The position numbers and the translations under genes are program-made. From Opitutia bacterium (lineage in GTDB: Bacteria; Verrucomicrobiota; Verrucomicrobiia; Opitutales; Opitutaceae): a stretch of 55,869 nucleotides of DNA. The stretch's first letter is position 1. Every line of letters starts with the position of its first letter. The notes below the pieces were generated by a model. The model made no database searches. It worked only from the letters and a program-made list of their open reading frames with translations, and was not told the origin of the DNA. Positions 1-7,811 of this stretch are shown piece after piece. The stretch covers positions 1 through 55,869 of the forward strand of contig CANHJG010000015.1 of NCBI GenBank assembly GCA_947461205.1. Reading direction: 5' to 3'.

Positions 1-1371
1 GTGTTCAATCTGGACGGCACGCCGACTCAAGTGATCAAGAAGAGCAACTTTGCCTACGGCCTCGTGCTCAAGGTGCCCGACAAATGGTTGCGCCGCGACA
101 TGAGCCTCTCGTTCCACTACGGCGATTCGAAGAACTTCGTCCCGAATCCAGGTGGCTTCGATTTCCAAGGCAATTCCGTGCCGAGCGCCTCAGGTTCGAC
201 CAAGGACTTCGGCGTCACCATCGGCCTGAAGAACAACAAGCTCGTCGCGCGTCTCAACCACTACCGGGGCGTGGTCGCGAACGACAACTATGCCGGGACG
301 ACCCGGGCTGTCGGGTTGTATGTCAACGCGGCGGCCCGCAACTTCGGCGCGTTTTTCACGGACATCGAGAACTACGACCAGAACCGCGACGGCGTTTTCG
401 ACGTGGTCGACGGCGTGGATCCGGACAAAAACAAGAACGGCATCCTCGATATCGTCGAGCCAGGCGGGGCCAAATTTGTGCCCGGGGCGGAATACATGAC
501 GCTCAAGGATTTCAACACCCTCTACAAGCAATGGGACACGTATTGGAACGCCTTCGCGCGCGCCCGGGCCGAAATGACCTTGATCCCCAGAACCGCGACC
601 GCCGCCGCCGATGCCAGCAGCGGCGGGGGATTGTCGCTGGTCCTGACCGACACCAACGATCTCACGGCCGAAGGGTATGAATTCGAGCTGACCTACAATC
701 CCACCCGCAACCTACGGCTTTCGTTCAACGCCGCTCAGCAGAGTGCTGAGCGTTCGAACGTTTCTCCCCGCCTGGGCCAATTGCTCAAGGATCTGGTCGA
801 CAACTATAACGTGGTGCCGAACGGGACCCGGCTCCGGACCGGCGTTGACCGGCTCAGTCTGCCTCTGTCGGCACCGCTCGCCACCGATACATTGGCTGGA
901 GGACCGCTCCGCGATCCCACGATCGGCCAAGTTTATTTCATCCAGCAAGCGCTGGCGGGCTCATCCAGCCCGGAGATTCGCAAATACCGTGCGAACTTTG
1001 TCGGTAATTATTCTTTCTCCGAAGGACGGCTGAAAGGGGCCAACCTCGGCGCGGCCTTTCGCTGGCAGGACAAGGCCGCGATCGGCTATCCCAACGCCCG
1101 CCTGACCATTCCCGGCACCAACAGCGTCGTCCCCATCAAGGATGTCGCAAATCCCTACTTCGACGAAGGCTCCCGATTCATCGATCTCTGGGTGGGCTAC
1201 CGGCGGAAGCTCTTTCAAAACAAGGTCGAGTGGCGGGCTCAGTTGAACGTCCGCAACGTCTTCGCCGATTCGGATCCCGTGGTAGTTCAAGTCCAACCCG
1301 ACGGTTCGCCCGCGCGCGTATCACTTCCCGTCCCACGGCAATTCGTGCTCTCGAATACGTTCACATTTTGA
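1..1371 (+). CDS. TonB-dependent receptor, C-terminal part (cut by window start)
   Basis: This is the last 456 codons of an outer-membrane TonB-dependent receptor; the plug and first strands lie outside the window, and the GTG at base 1 is probably an internal Val codon. The frame shows alternating hydrophobic barrel strands and ends in Phe (SNTFTF), as outer-membrane barrels do. Late strands such as FIDLWVGYRRKLF and WRAQLNVRNVF are typical of the final barrel hairpins of this superfamily. A long insert around residues 121-150 carries two Asp/Asn-rich calcium-loop-like motifs (D126-x-N-x-D-G-x-x-D134 and D142-x-N-x-N-G-x-x-D150), probably in an extracellular loop. The stop overlaps a possible ATG (1371) of the following sulfatase by one base. 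Substrate is not readable; context suggests sulfated oligosaccharides. Confidence 0.88.
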   Translation: MFNLDGTPTQVIKKSNFAYGLVLKVPDKWLRRDMSLSFHYGDSKNFVPNPGGFDFQGNSVPSASGSTKDFGVTIGLKNNKLVARLNHYRGVVANDNYAGTTRAVGLYVNAAARNFGAFFTDIENYDQNRDGVFDVVDGVDPDKNKNGILDIVEPGGAKFVPGAEYMTLKDFNTLYKQWDTYWNAFARARAEMTLIPRTATAAADASSGGGLSLVLTDTNDLTAEGYEFELTYNPTRNLRLSFNAAQQSAERSNVSPRLGQLLKDLVDNYNVVPNGTRLRTGVDRLSLPLSAPLATDTLAGGPLRDPTIGQVYFIQQALAGSSSPEIRKYRANFVGNYSFSEGRLKGANLGAAFRWQDKAAIGYPNARLTIPGTNSVVPIKDVANPYFDEGSRFIDLWVGYRRKLFQNKVEWRAQLNVRNVFADSDPVVVQVQPDGSPARVSLPVPRQFVLSNTFTF

Positions 1372-1400
1372 TGAGCCCCTGTGAGCGACGCACCCAAGTC

Positions 1401-2831
1401 ATGACTAGAAGCTGCACCACCACAGTCGTCCGTCATGCCCGCATACTTCGTCAAATCTTCCTGTTCCTCGGTTTCGCCGGCTTAGCCGGTGCCGCCTCTT
1501 CGGCCGAAAACGCCCGGCCAAACATCGTCTTCATTTTCGGCGACGACTGGGGCTGGGGCGATTTGTCCTGCCACGGTCACCCGTATGTGAAGACGCCGAA
1601 CATCGACCGGCTGGCGAAGGAGGGCACGGACTTCCATCGCTTCACCGTCGCAAGCGGCGTCTGCTCGCCGAGCCGGACCGCGGTGATGACGGGGCATTTT
1701 CCCGCGCGCTACAACATCGACGGCCACTTCGCGTGGGCGAAGAACAACGCCCAGCGCAACATGCCGGACTGGCTCGACCCGAAGACGCCGACCCTGCCCC
1801 GGATGCTCCAGTCCGCCGGGTATGCGACGGCCCACTACGGGAAATGGCACCTGTCGAACGACATGATCCCGGATTCACCGCTGCCTAAAGTTTACGGCTA
1901 CGACGACTACGGCGCCTTCAATTGCGCCGGCGAGCAGATCCCCGTGCACCAGGACGCGGCGCGCGCGATTGCCTTCATCGAGAAGAGCGCCGCTGCCCGG
2001 AGACCGTTTTTTATCAACCTGTGGATCCACGAGCCGCACACGCCGTTTCACACCGTGCCGAAATACGAGTGGCGTTTTCGCGACATGAAAAACAGGGAAG
2101 ATCAAATCTACGCCTCCGTGCTGTCTCATGCGGACGATCGCATCGGCGAAGTGCTGACCGCGCTGGATCGGCTGAAGCTTACGGAGAATACACTTGTGAT
2201 TTTCAGTTCCGACAATGGTCCGTCCCGCGCCGCGGCCACCGCGAAGCTCGATCTGATTTACGACACCGCCACCGGCGCCGGCTGGGGCAATGCCGCCTCC
2301 AAAGGCATCACCGCCGGGCGGAAGGGCTACAAGGCGGCCCTTTTCGAAGGCGGCATCAACGTGCCGTTCATCGCCCGCTGGCCCGGCAAGATCTCCGCCG
2401 GCCGGATCGACAACGCCTCGCTCATCTCCGCGGTGGACCTGCTGCCGACCTTCTGCGAGCTCGCCGGAGTGAAGGTCCCGGCCGCCCACCAACCGGACGG
2501 GATCAGCCAGGTCGCGGTTCTGAAAGGCACGGAGGCGCCGCGGCGTTCGAAGCCGCTTTTCTGGCGCATGGACGGCGCCTGGCCGCCCAGGGCGACTGCG
2601 CCTTTTCACTGGGTGACCTATGCCGTGGTGGACCAGCAGTGGAAACTGCTGTCGAATCGCGACGGCAGCCACGTCGAACTTTACGATCTCACCGCGGATC
2701 CTCTCGAACAAACCGATCGCGCCAAGGAGAGCCCGGCGGTGGTCAAGGAGGTCGTCGCCAAACTCGCGGCTTGGAAGGCCACGCTGCCAGAAAAGCCTAC
2801 CGGCGATGTGTTCTCAGCTGAGCGTCGCTGA
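1401..2831 (+). CDS. Secreted sulfatase (CSPSR type)
   Basis: This is a type I sulfatase that hydrolyses sulfate esters, probably in the periplasm. From the ATG at 1401 it is 476 aa, with a signal peptide (hydrophobic stretch about 19-33, cleavage near AASSA). The alkaline-phosphatase-like fold is marked by NIVFIFGDDW (metal-binding Asp pair near 48-49), the maturation motif C88-S-P-S-R whose Cys becomes formylglycine, and the second signature HYGKWHL. Further on, SSDNGP is the usual late metal-site motif. An in-frame ATG at 1371 would add 10 residues and overlap the receptor stop; I prefer 1401 because its signal peptide is more normal. No strong Shine-Dalgarno is seen at either. It sits between a receptor and a fucosidase in the same direction. 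Confidence 0.93.
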   Translation: MTRSCTTTVVRHARILRQIFLFLGFAGLAGAASSAENARPNIVFIFGDDWGWGDLSCHGHPYVKTPNIDRLAKEGTDFHRFTVASGVCSPSRTAVMTGHFPARYNIDGHFAWAKNNAQRNMPDWLDPKTPTLPRMLQSAGYATAHYGKWHLSNDMIPDSPLPKVYGYDDYGAFNCAGEQIPVHQDAARAIAFIEKSAAARRPFFINLWIHEPHTPFHTVPKYEWRFRDMKNREDQIYASVLSHADDRIGEVLTALDRLKLTENTLVIFSSDNGPSRAAATAKLDLIYDTATGAGWGNAASKGITAGRKGYKAALFEGGINVPFIARWPGKISAGRIDNASLISAVDLLPTFCELAGVKVPAAHQPDGISQVAVLKGTEAPRRSKPLFWRMDGAWPPRATAPFHWVTYAVVDQQWKLLSNRDGSHVELYDLTADPLEQTDRAKESPAVVKEVVAKLAAWKATLPEKPTGDVFSAERR

Positions 2832-2916
2832 GCCCAGCCGTTTCGTGAAGTCCGCACCCAACCATTCCGAGCCTCATCGCCACTCGACCCTCCAACTCAA
2901 TTCCTCGTTCATTCCT

Positions 2917-4719
2917 ATGAATTCATCCTCTTACCAATTGGCGGTTCGATTTCTAGCTCTTGCAGTTTGCGTGACCGCGCCCGTTCTCGCGGCATCAGTC
3001 CCGCCGAAAACTCCGGCGGCGGAGTTGTCCATGGACCAGATGTGGGGCGCGACCACCGTCCTGCCCGGCCTCGAATCATCCGACCGCGTCACCCTCTTCC
3101 GCGACGGTAACTACGGCATGTTCATCCACTGGGGCATCTACTCGCACCTCGGCGGCCAGTGGAAAGGCCAGACGTTTTACGGCATCGGCGAGTGGATCAA
3201 ACGGCAGATGAAAATTTCCGAGCCCGACTACATGGCGGAAGCAAAGAACTTTAACCCGACCGCCTTCGACGCCCGCGAGATCGTCCGCGTCGCCAAAGCA
3301 GCCGGCATGAAGTGGATCATCATCACCGCGAAGCACCACGATGGCTTCGCCATGTTCAAGTCCGCCCATCCTTTCAACATCGTCGATGCCTCGCCCTTCG
3401 CTCGCGACCCGATGAAAGAACTCGCCGACGCCACCCGTGCGGCCGGCCTCGGTTTCGGTTTCTATTATTCGCACAATCAGGATTGGACCGCTCCCGGCGG
3501 CAACAACGGCCCCAAGCAAAACACCGATGGCACGCCCGCCTCCTTCGACCAATATTTCCGCGAAAAATGCTTCCCGCAGGTGAAGGAGATCTGCACGAAC
3601 TACGGTCCGTTAAGCTACGTGTGGTTCGACACCCCCGGCAACATGCCCAAGGAGCACGCGGAAAAACTCGCCGCGCTCGTCCGCGAGACCCAGCCCGGCG
3701 CACTGCTCTGCAGTCGCGTCGGCTACGGCCTCGGCGACTACCTGAGCAAGGGCGACATGGAAGTCCCGCCGCGCAATCTGCCCGGCCTCTGGGAAACCTG
3801 CGACACCACCAACGATTCCTGGGCCTACGCGTGGTATGACCAGAACTGGAAAGATCAGAAAGAAATCCTCCATCGCCTCGTGTCCACCGTCGGTCGCGGC
3901 GGCACCTACCTGCTCAACGTCGGCCCCGATGGCACGGGCCGCATCCCCGCACAGGCCACAAAATATCTCCTCCAAGCCGGCGAGTGGATCAAACGCTACC
4001 CGCAGGTCGTCTACGCCGCCGGCGCCTCGCCGTGGGATCACGCGCAACCGTGGGGCGACGTCACCACCACGGGCAACACGCTCAACCTCGTCGTCTTCGA
4101 CTGGCCCGTGCACGGCCGCCTGATGCTTCCCGGGCTCGAAACTGAAGTCGCCGCGGCCGGCCTCGTGTCGGGCGGAAAACTGTTCCCCGTTACGTGGAAG
4201 AAGTTCGGCACATGGACCGAACTCCAGCTCCCGCCCGCGCCGCCCGATCGCCCGGCCTCGGTGATCGCGGTGAAACTGAAGGGCACCCCAAAGGTCGACC
4301 AAACGCTCGGCGTTCACCCCAACGTGGCGACGCCCCTGCTCCTCGAGTTCGCCGAGGTGAAGGACGCCACCAAGAAAGAAATCCGCTGGATGGAAAAATT
4401 CGGTGAGTGGAAGGCGGCCAATCAGGTGAGCGACTGGAAGGCGAACGGGCAGGCGGTGTGGACGGTCAACGTGGCCGAGGCTGGCGACTACCGGATCGAC
4501 CTGAACTACAAGGGCGAAGGCAAGCTGGTCTGGCGCATCGAGACCGACGAAGGCGTTAAGCTCCAGAACCAGCAGAATTCGTCGCCAATCTATGCCTCCC
4601 ACTCCTTCGGCCTGCTTACCTTCAAAACGCCCGGCCCCCACACCATCGCCGTGTCGCTCGTCGATGGCCGGCGCGACAAAGCCAGCCTCTCTGCCATCCG
4701 ACTTTGCCCCGTTCGATGA
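2917..4719 (+). CDS. GH29 alpha-L-fucosidase, secreted
   Basis: This enzyme probably removes terminal alpha-L-fucose from oligosaccharides. It is 600 aa from ATG 2917, with a signal peptide ending near PVLAAS. GH29 features are the FIHWGIYS strand, the ITAKHHDGF motif, and VWFDTPGN, whose Asp238 matches the family nucleophile (WxD on strand 4). The catalytic TIM barrel covers about residues 45-400. A beta-sandwich follows, and an extra beta-rich domain from about residue 486 resembles a carbohydrate-binding or fucosidase C-terminal module. The open frame extends upstream to 2620 inside the sulfatase, but the signal peptide fixes the start at 2917. Its stop overlaps the next start as ATGA, which suggests translational coupling with the esterase fusion. 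Confidence 0.93.
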   Translation: MNSSSYQLAVRFLALAVCVTAPVLAASVPPKTPAAELSMDQMWGATTVLPGLESSDRVTLFRDGNYGMFIHWGIYSHLGGQWKGQTFYGIGEWIKRQMKISEPDYMAEAKNFNPTAFDAREIVRVAKAAGMKWIIITAKHHDGFAMFKSAHPFNIVDASPFARDPMKELADATRAAGLGFGFYYSHNQDWTAPGGNNGPKQNTDGTPASFDQYFREKCFPQVKEICTNYGPLSYVWFDTPGNMPKEHAEKLAALVRETQPGALLCSRVGYGLGDYLSKGDMEVPPRNLPGLWETCDTTNDSWAYAWYDQNWKDQKEILHRLVSTVGRGGTYLLNVGPDGTGRIPAQATKYLLQAGEWIKRYPQVVYAAGASPWDHAQPWGDVTTTGNTLNLVVFDWPVHGRLMLPGLETEVAAAGLVSGGKLFPVTWKKFGTWTELQLPPAPPDRPASVIAVKLKGTPKVDQTLGVHPNVATPLLLEFAEVKDATKKEIRWMEKFGEWKAANQVSDWKANGQAVWTVNVAEAGDYRIDLNYKGEGKLVWRIETDEGVKLQNQQNSSPIYASHSFGLLTFKTPGPHTIAVSLVDGRRDKASLSAIRLCPVR

Positions 4720-7475
4720 AACTTCTCATCGGTATTCTCGCCGCGCTTACGTCTGCCGCGAGCCTCGCGGCCGCGCCTTCCGCTGACTACGCCGCTCTGC
4801 GCTTGCAAGTCGCCGCCCTCGGCGATCTCAAAGCTCCGCCTGCCGTCCACGCCGAAGGCTTCGTCGAGGCCGGCCCGATTAAACCACTCTTCTTCGAAGG
4901 TCTCCCGTATCAGGGAAAATCCACACGCGTTTTTGCCTGGCTCGGACTACCCGCGAATCGCACCGACAAAGTCCCCGGCGTCGTGCTCGTGCATGGGGGC
5001 GGTGGCACGGCATTCAAGGAATGGGTGAAGAAGTGGAATGACCAGGGCTTCGCCGCGATCAGCATCGCCGTCGAGGGCCAGACCGATCAACGGATGGCGA
5101 CCGGCCTCACGTCCGAGGCCAATCCGAGGGGCTGGGAGCGTCACGCGCACGCCGGCCCCTCTCGCAAGGGCATTTACGGCGACTCCTCCGAGCCGCTGGC
5201 CGACCAGTGGATGTATCACGCCGTGGCGTCCACGATCCTGGCGAACTCGCTCCTCCGCTCCCTGCCCGAGGTGGACGCCGCGCGCGTTGGCGTCTGCGGC
5301 ATCTCGTGGGGCGGCGTCATAACCTCGACCGTCGTGGGCGTCGACCCGCGCTTCGCGTTTGGTATTCCGATTTACGGCTGTGGCGCACTCGATCGCGCGC
5401 CCAACCAATACGGCCGCGCCCTCGGCAAGCTCGCGTTGTATCGTGAGGTATGGGAGCCGCTGCTGCGCCTGCCCCGGGCCACGCTGCCGCTGCTCTGGGT
5501 TACCGGACCGCGCGACGCGCACTTCCCCCTCGATATCCAGCAGGCTAGCTACCGCGCCACGCCCGGCCCCCGCATGGTTTCGGTGCCGTTCGACATGCGG
5601 CACGGTCACGCACCCGGCTGGAATCCACCCGACAGCTACGCGTTCGCAAAATCTGTCGTGGAAACCGGTCGTCCCTGGGCCCGCGAACTCGCGCAGGACA
5701 AACTCGGCGACACGGTGCACGTTGAATTCGAAGTCACGCGCGCCGTGGAATCCGCGACGTTGCTCTTCAAGCACGGCGCCGATTGGGAAAAGCTTCCGGC
5801 CACGCTCGCTACCTCTCCAGGCCGGGCCGTCGCGACGGCGACGCTGCCCACCGGCGCCACGGCGTATTTTTTCAATCTCGATGCCGGCGGCCCGACGCTC
5901 TCTTCAGAATACCGGGTCGTCGCACCCTCGCAGGCCGCGTCGCCGGCCCACTGGCCGCAGGCGGCGGGACCGAACGGCAATTGGACGGTCACAACCGACC
6001 ACCCCGTGCCTACGAAATGGAGCGTGGAGAAAAACGAAAACATCCGCTGGCGCGTGACGCTGCCAGAAAACGGGCAAAGCGGCATCGCGATATGGGAAGA
6101 TCGTCTGTTTCTCACCACGATGAAGCCGCTGCCGGCCGACGCCGCGGAAAAAACCGGCAGCGACATCGTGCTCCATTGTTTTAACGCCGCGGACGGCACG
6201 CTGCTCTGGCAGCAGGAACTCGCGGGCGATCCAAAGGCGAAGAGCATGTATGCGTTTGGCTTCAGCGATAGCAGCAGTCCCACGCCGATCACCGACGGCC
6301 GGCATGTTTGGTTTTGGAACGCCAGCGGGCAGATGGGGTGCTGGACGGTCGCTGGAGAAAAGGTTTGGACCCGCAAATGGACGCCCACGCTCGGCCGGCC
6401 ATTCAACAAGCAGTATGAACCGATCAAGATCGGCGACACGATTCTCAACGTCGAACCGCGCGACGCCACCGATCCCCTGCGCGAGAAAGACCCGTGGAAC
6501 TATCTGCGCGGCTTCGATGCCACTACCGGAACGCCCCGCTGGATCGCCCCGGAGGGATTGACGCACTACAGCACGCCCACGTTCGGCCGGTTGCCGGATG
6601 GCACCCACGCCGTGCTTTCAGGTCGCGGCGGCTACCATGACGTGCCGGAAACACCGCCCGGTTTGACCATGACTCGGGTCGATGGCCCCGACGCCGGAAA
6701 GGCCGTGTGGACGCGGGGTGCCCGACCCGGGAGCAAAGCGCTGAGCAAGCCGGATTTGGACGCCCATTTTGGCTATCTGCTCGATGAGACGCTTCCCGAC
6801 CTAGTCTTGCTCAATCCGGTCGATGGCAGCGAGGTTCGCCGCATTTCCCTGCTGAAAGATGTGTCGGTGACGACCTACGATGAGTCGACGACCTCCTTTC
6901 GGACCCGCACGGGCGTCGATCTCGCCGCCGAGAATCCCGACTTCGCGGTGTTTCCCGCGTGGTATACGAACCTCGTCGCCTATCCGCACGTCTACTTTCA
7001 ATGCTTCCGCTTCAAAGGAAAACACCAGGGCAAGCAGGCAGATATCGGACCGCGTAACAGCCTCGCACGAATCAACGTCGTCACGGGTCGCGTCGAGTAT
7101 CTTGAACTGCCATTCCCTTCTCTACCAGGCCCGGTCGAGACCGCCAAGAACGGCGAGGCCTCGTATCCGCAGATGACCGTCAACAGTCGCGGCGTAAACG
7201 TCGCCGCCGACAAACGCTCCGCTCGCTCGGGCTGGTGGTGGTGCTTCAACGGCAACTCGATCGCGGTGAACCAATACGTCTTCTTCACCTTCATGAGCGG
7301 AAAAGTGCAGGTCCTCGACGGCCGAGCCGAGCGATTTGATGCCTCGGCGCTCGTCGCGCTCAACGACCTCGGAAAATTCGGCGAGACCTGGTCGGTCAAC
7401 ACCCCGAGCTACGCCAACGGTCTGCTCTACCATCGCACGATGAAGGAATTGATCGCCATCGAGGCCCCGCACTGA
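4716..7475 (+). CDS. Secreted esterase fused to a PQQ-like beta-propeller
   Basis: This is a 919-aa two-domain exported protein. Residues 1-19 form the signal peptide. Residues about 60-320 are an alpha/beta-hydrolase of the dienelactone-hydrolase / acetylxylan-esterase type: an oxyanion loop in LVHGGGGTAF, nucleophile Ser197 in CGISWGG, a candidate acid near Asp267 (GPRDAH) and a candidate His near 295 (RHGHAPGW). After a beta-rich linker, residues about 411-919 begin with HWPQAAGPNGNW, the typical opening of PVC-group PQQ-like (BamB-type) beta-propellers, followed by repeated propeller blades. It probably deacylates the glycan; the propeller may bind glycan or protein, or a quinone, and no quinone ligand could be assigned. 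Its start overlaps the fucosidase stop (ATGA). The reading frame is intact, so it is not an assembly join of two genes. Confidence 0.85.
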   Translation: MKLLIGILAALTSAASLAAAPSADYAALRLQVAALGDLKAPPAVHAEGFVEAGPIKPLFFEGLPYQGKSTRVFAWLGLPANRTDKVPGVVLVHGGGGTAFKEWVKKWNDQGFAAISIAVEGQTDQRMATGLTSEANPRGWERHAHAGPSRKGIYGDSSEPLADQWMYHAVASTILANSLLRSLPEVDAARVGVCGISWGGVITSTVVGVDPRFAFGIPIYGCGALDRAPNQYGRALGKLALYREVWEPLLRLPRATLPLLWVTGPRDAHFPLDIQQASYRATPGPRMVSVPFDMRHGHAPGWNPPDSYAFAKSVVETGRPWARELAQDKLGDTVHVEFEVTRAVESATLLFKHGADWEKLPATLATSPGRAVATATLPTGATAYFFNLDAGGPTLSSEYRVVAPSQAASPAHWPQAAGPNGNWTVTTDHPVPTKWSVEKNENIRWRVTLPENGQSGIAIWEDRLFLTTMKPLPADAAEKTGSDIVLHCFNAADGTLLWQQELAGDPKAKSMYAFGFSDSSSPTPITDGRHVWFWNASGQMGCWTVAGEKVWTRKWTPTLGRPFNKQYEPIKIGDTILNVEPRDATDPLREKDPWNYLRGFDATTGTPRWIAPEGLTHYSTPTFGRLPDGTHAVLSGRGGYHDVPETPPGLTMTRVDGPDAGKAVWTRGARPGSKALSKPDLDAHFGYLLDETLPDLVLLNPVDGSEVRRISLLKDVSVTTYDESTTSFRTRTGVDLAAENPDFAVFPAWYTNLVAYPHVYFQCFRFKGKHQGKQADIGPRNSLARINVVTGRVEYLELPFPSLPGPVETAKNGEASYPQMTVNSRGVNVAADKRSARSGWWWCFNGNSIAVNQYVFFTFMSGKVQVLDGRAERFDASALVALNDLGKFGETWSVNTPSYANGLLYHRTMKELIAIEAPH

Positions 7476-7493
7476 GCCTCCGAATTTAGGATC

Positions 7494-7680
7494 CCTCGAA
7501 AACCATTTCGTGTCACCGTCGACGCGAATTCGGGCGTCGTGGTGTCGGGCAACTCCAACTCGCCCGGCTTGGAAGCCCTCGCGACCGCCGATCTCGCGGT
7601 GGTCTACCTGCGTTTTCCGGATTTCCCGACGAAGCCGATGAAGCAGATCGAGTGCGCCGTCGCTCAGAAGCCGCGCAAGC
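7494..7680 (+). pseudogene. Remnant of a ThuA-domain protein
   Basis: One frame reads FRVTVDANSG, then SPGLEALATADLAVVYLRF, then PTKPMKQIE. This matches the central strand-helix-strand of ThuA-like proteins (TADL-x-hydrophobic-LRF-x-x-P-x-x-QM-x-x-I), and resembles the ThuA gene at 20946 (ADADVAIFFPRF). The family should continue with a GKPVIGLRT strand; here the frame turns into unrelated Arg/Ala-rich sequence after about 7640. There is no signal peptide or start. I read it as a fragment left by deletion. The rest of the 334-bp gap holds only the terminator at its end. Confidence 0.6.
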
Positions 7681-7778
7681 GTATCGAGGGGAGCTTCGCT
7701 GGGCGAAGACAACGGGCGGCTTCCACCAGAGCCGCTAGAGCGGTGCCGAACGCAACCTTCTGCAGCCAGCGAAACTGT

Positions 7779-7811
7779 AGCCCGGTGCATCAGGCCGGGC
7801 TTGGCGTTTTT
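7779..7811 (+). terminator. Rho-independent terminator between convergent genes
   Basis: AGCCCGG (7779-7785) pairs with CCGGGCT (7795-7801) across a 9-nt loop and is followed by GGCGTTTTT. It lies downstream of the esterase fusion and abuts the stop of the convergent receptor gene. Confidence 0.7.
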
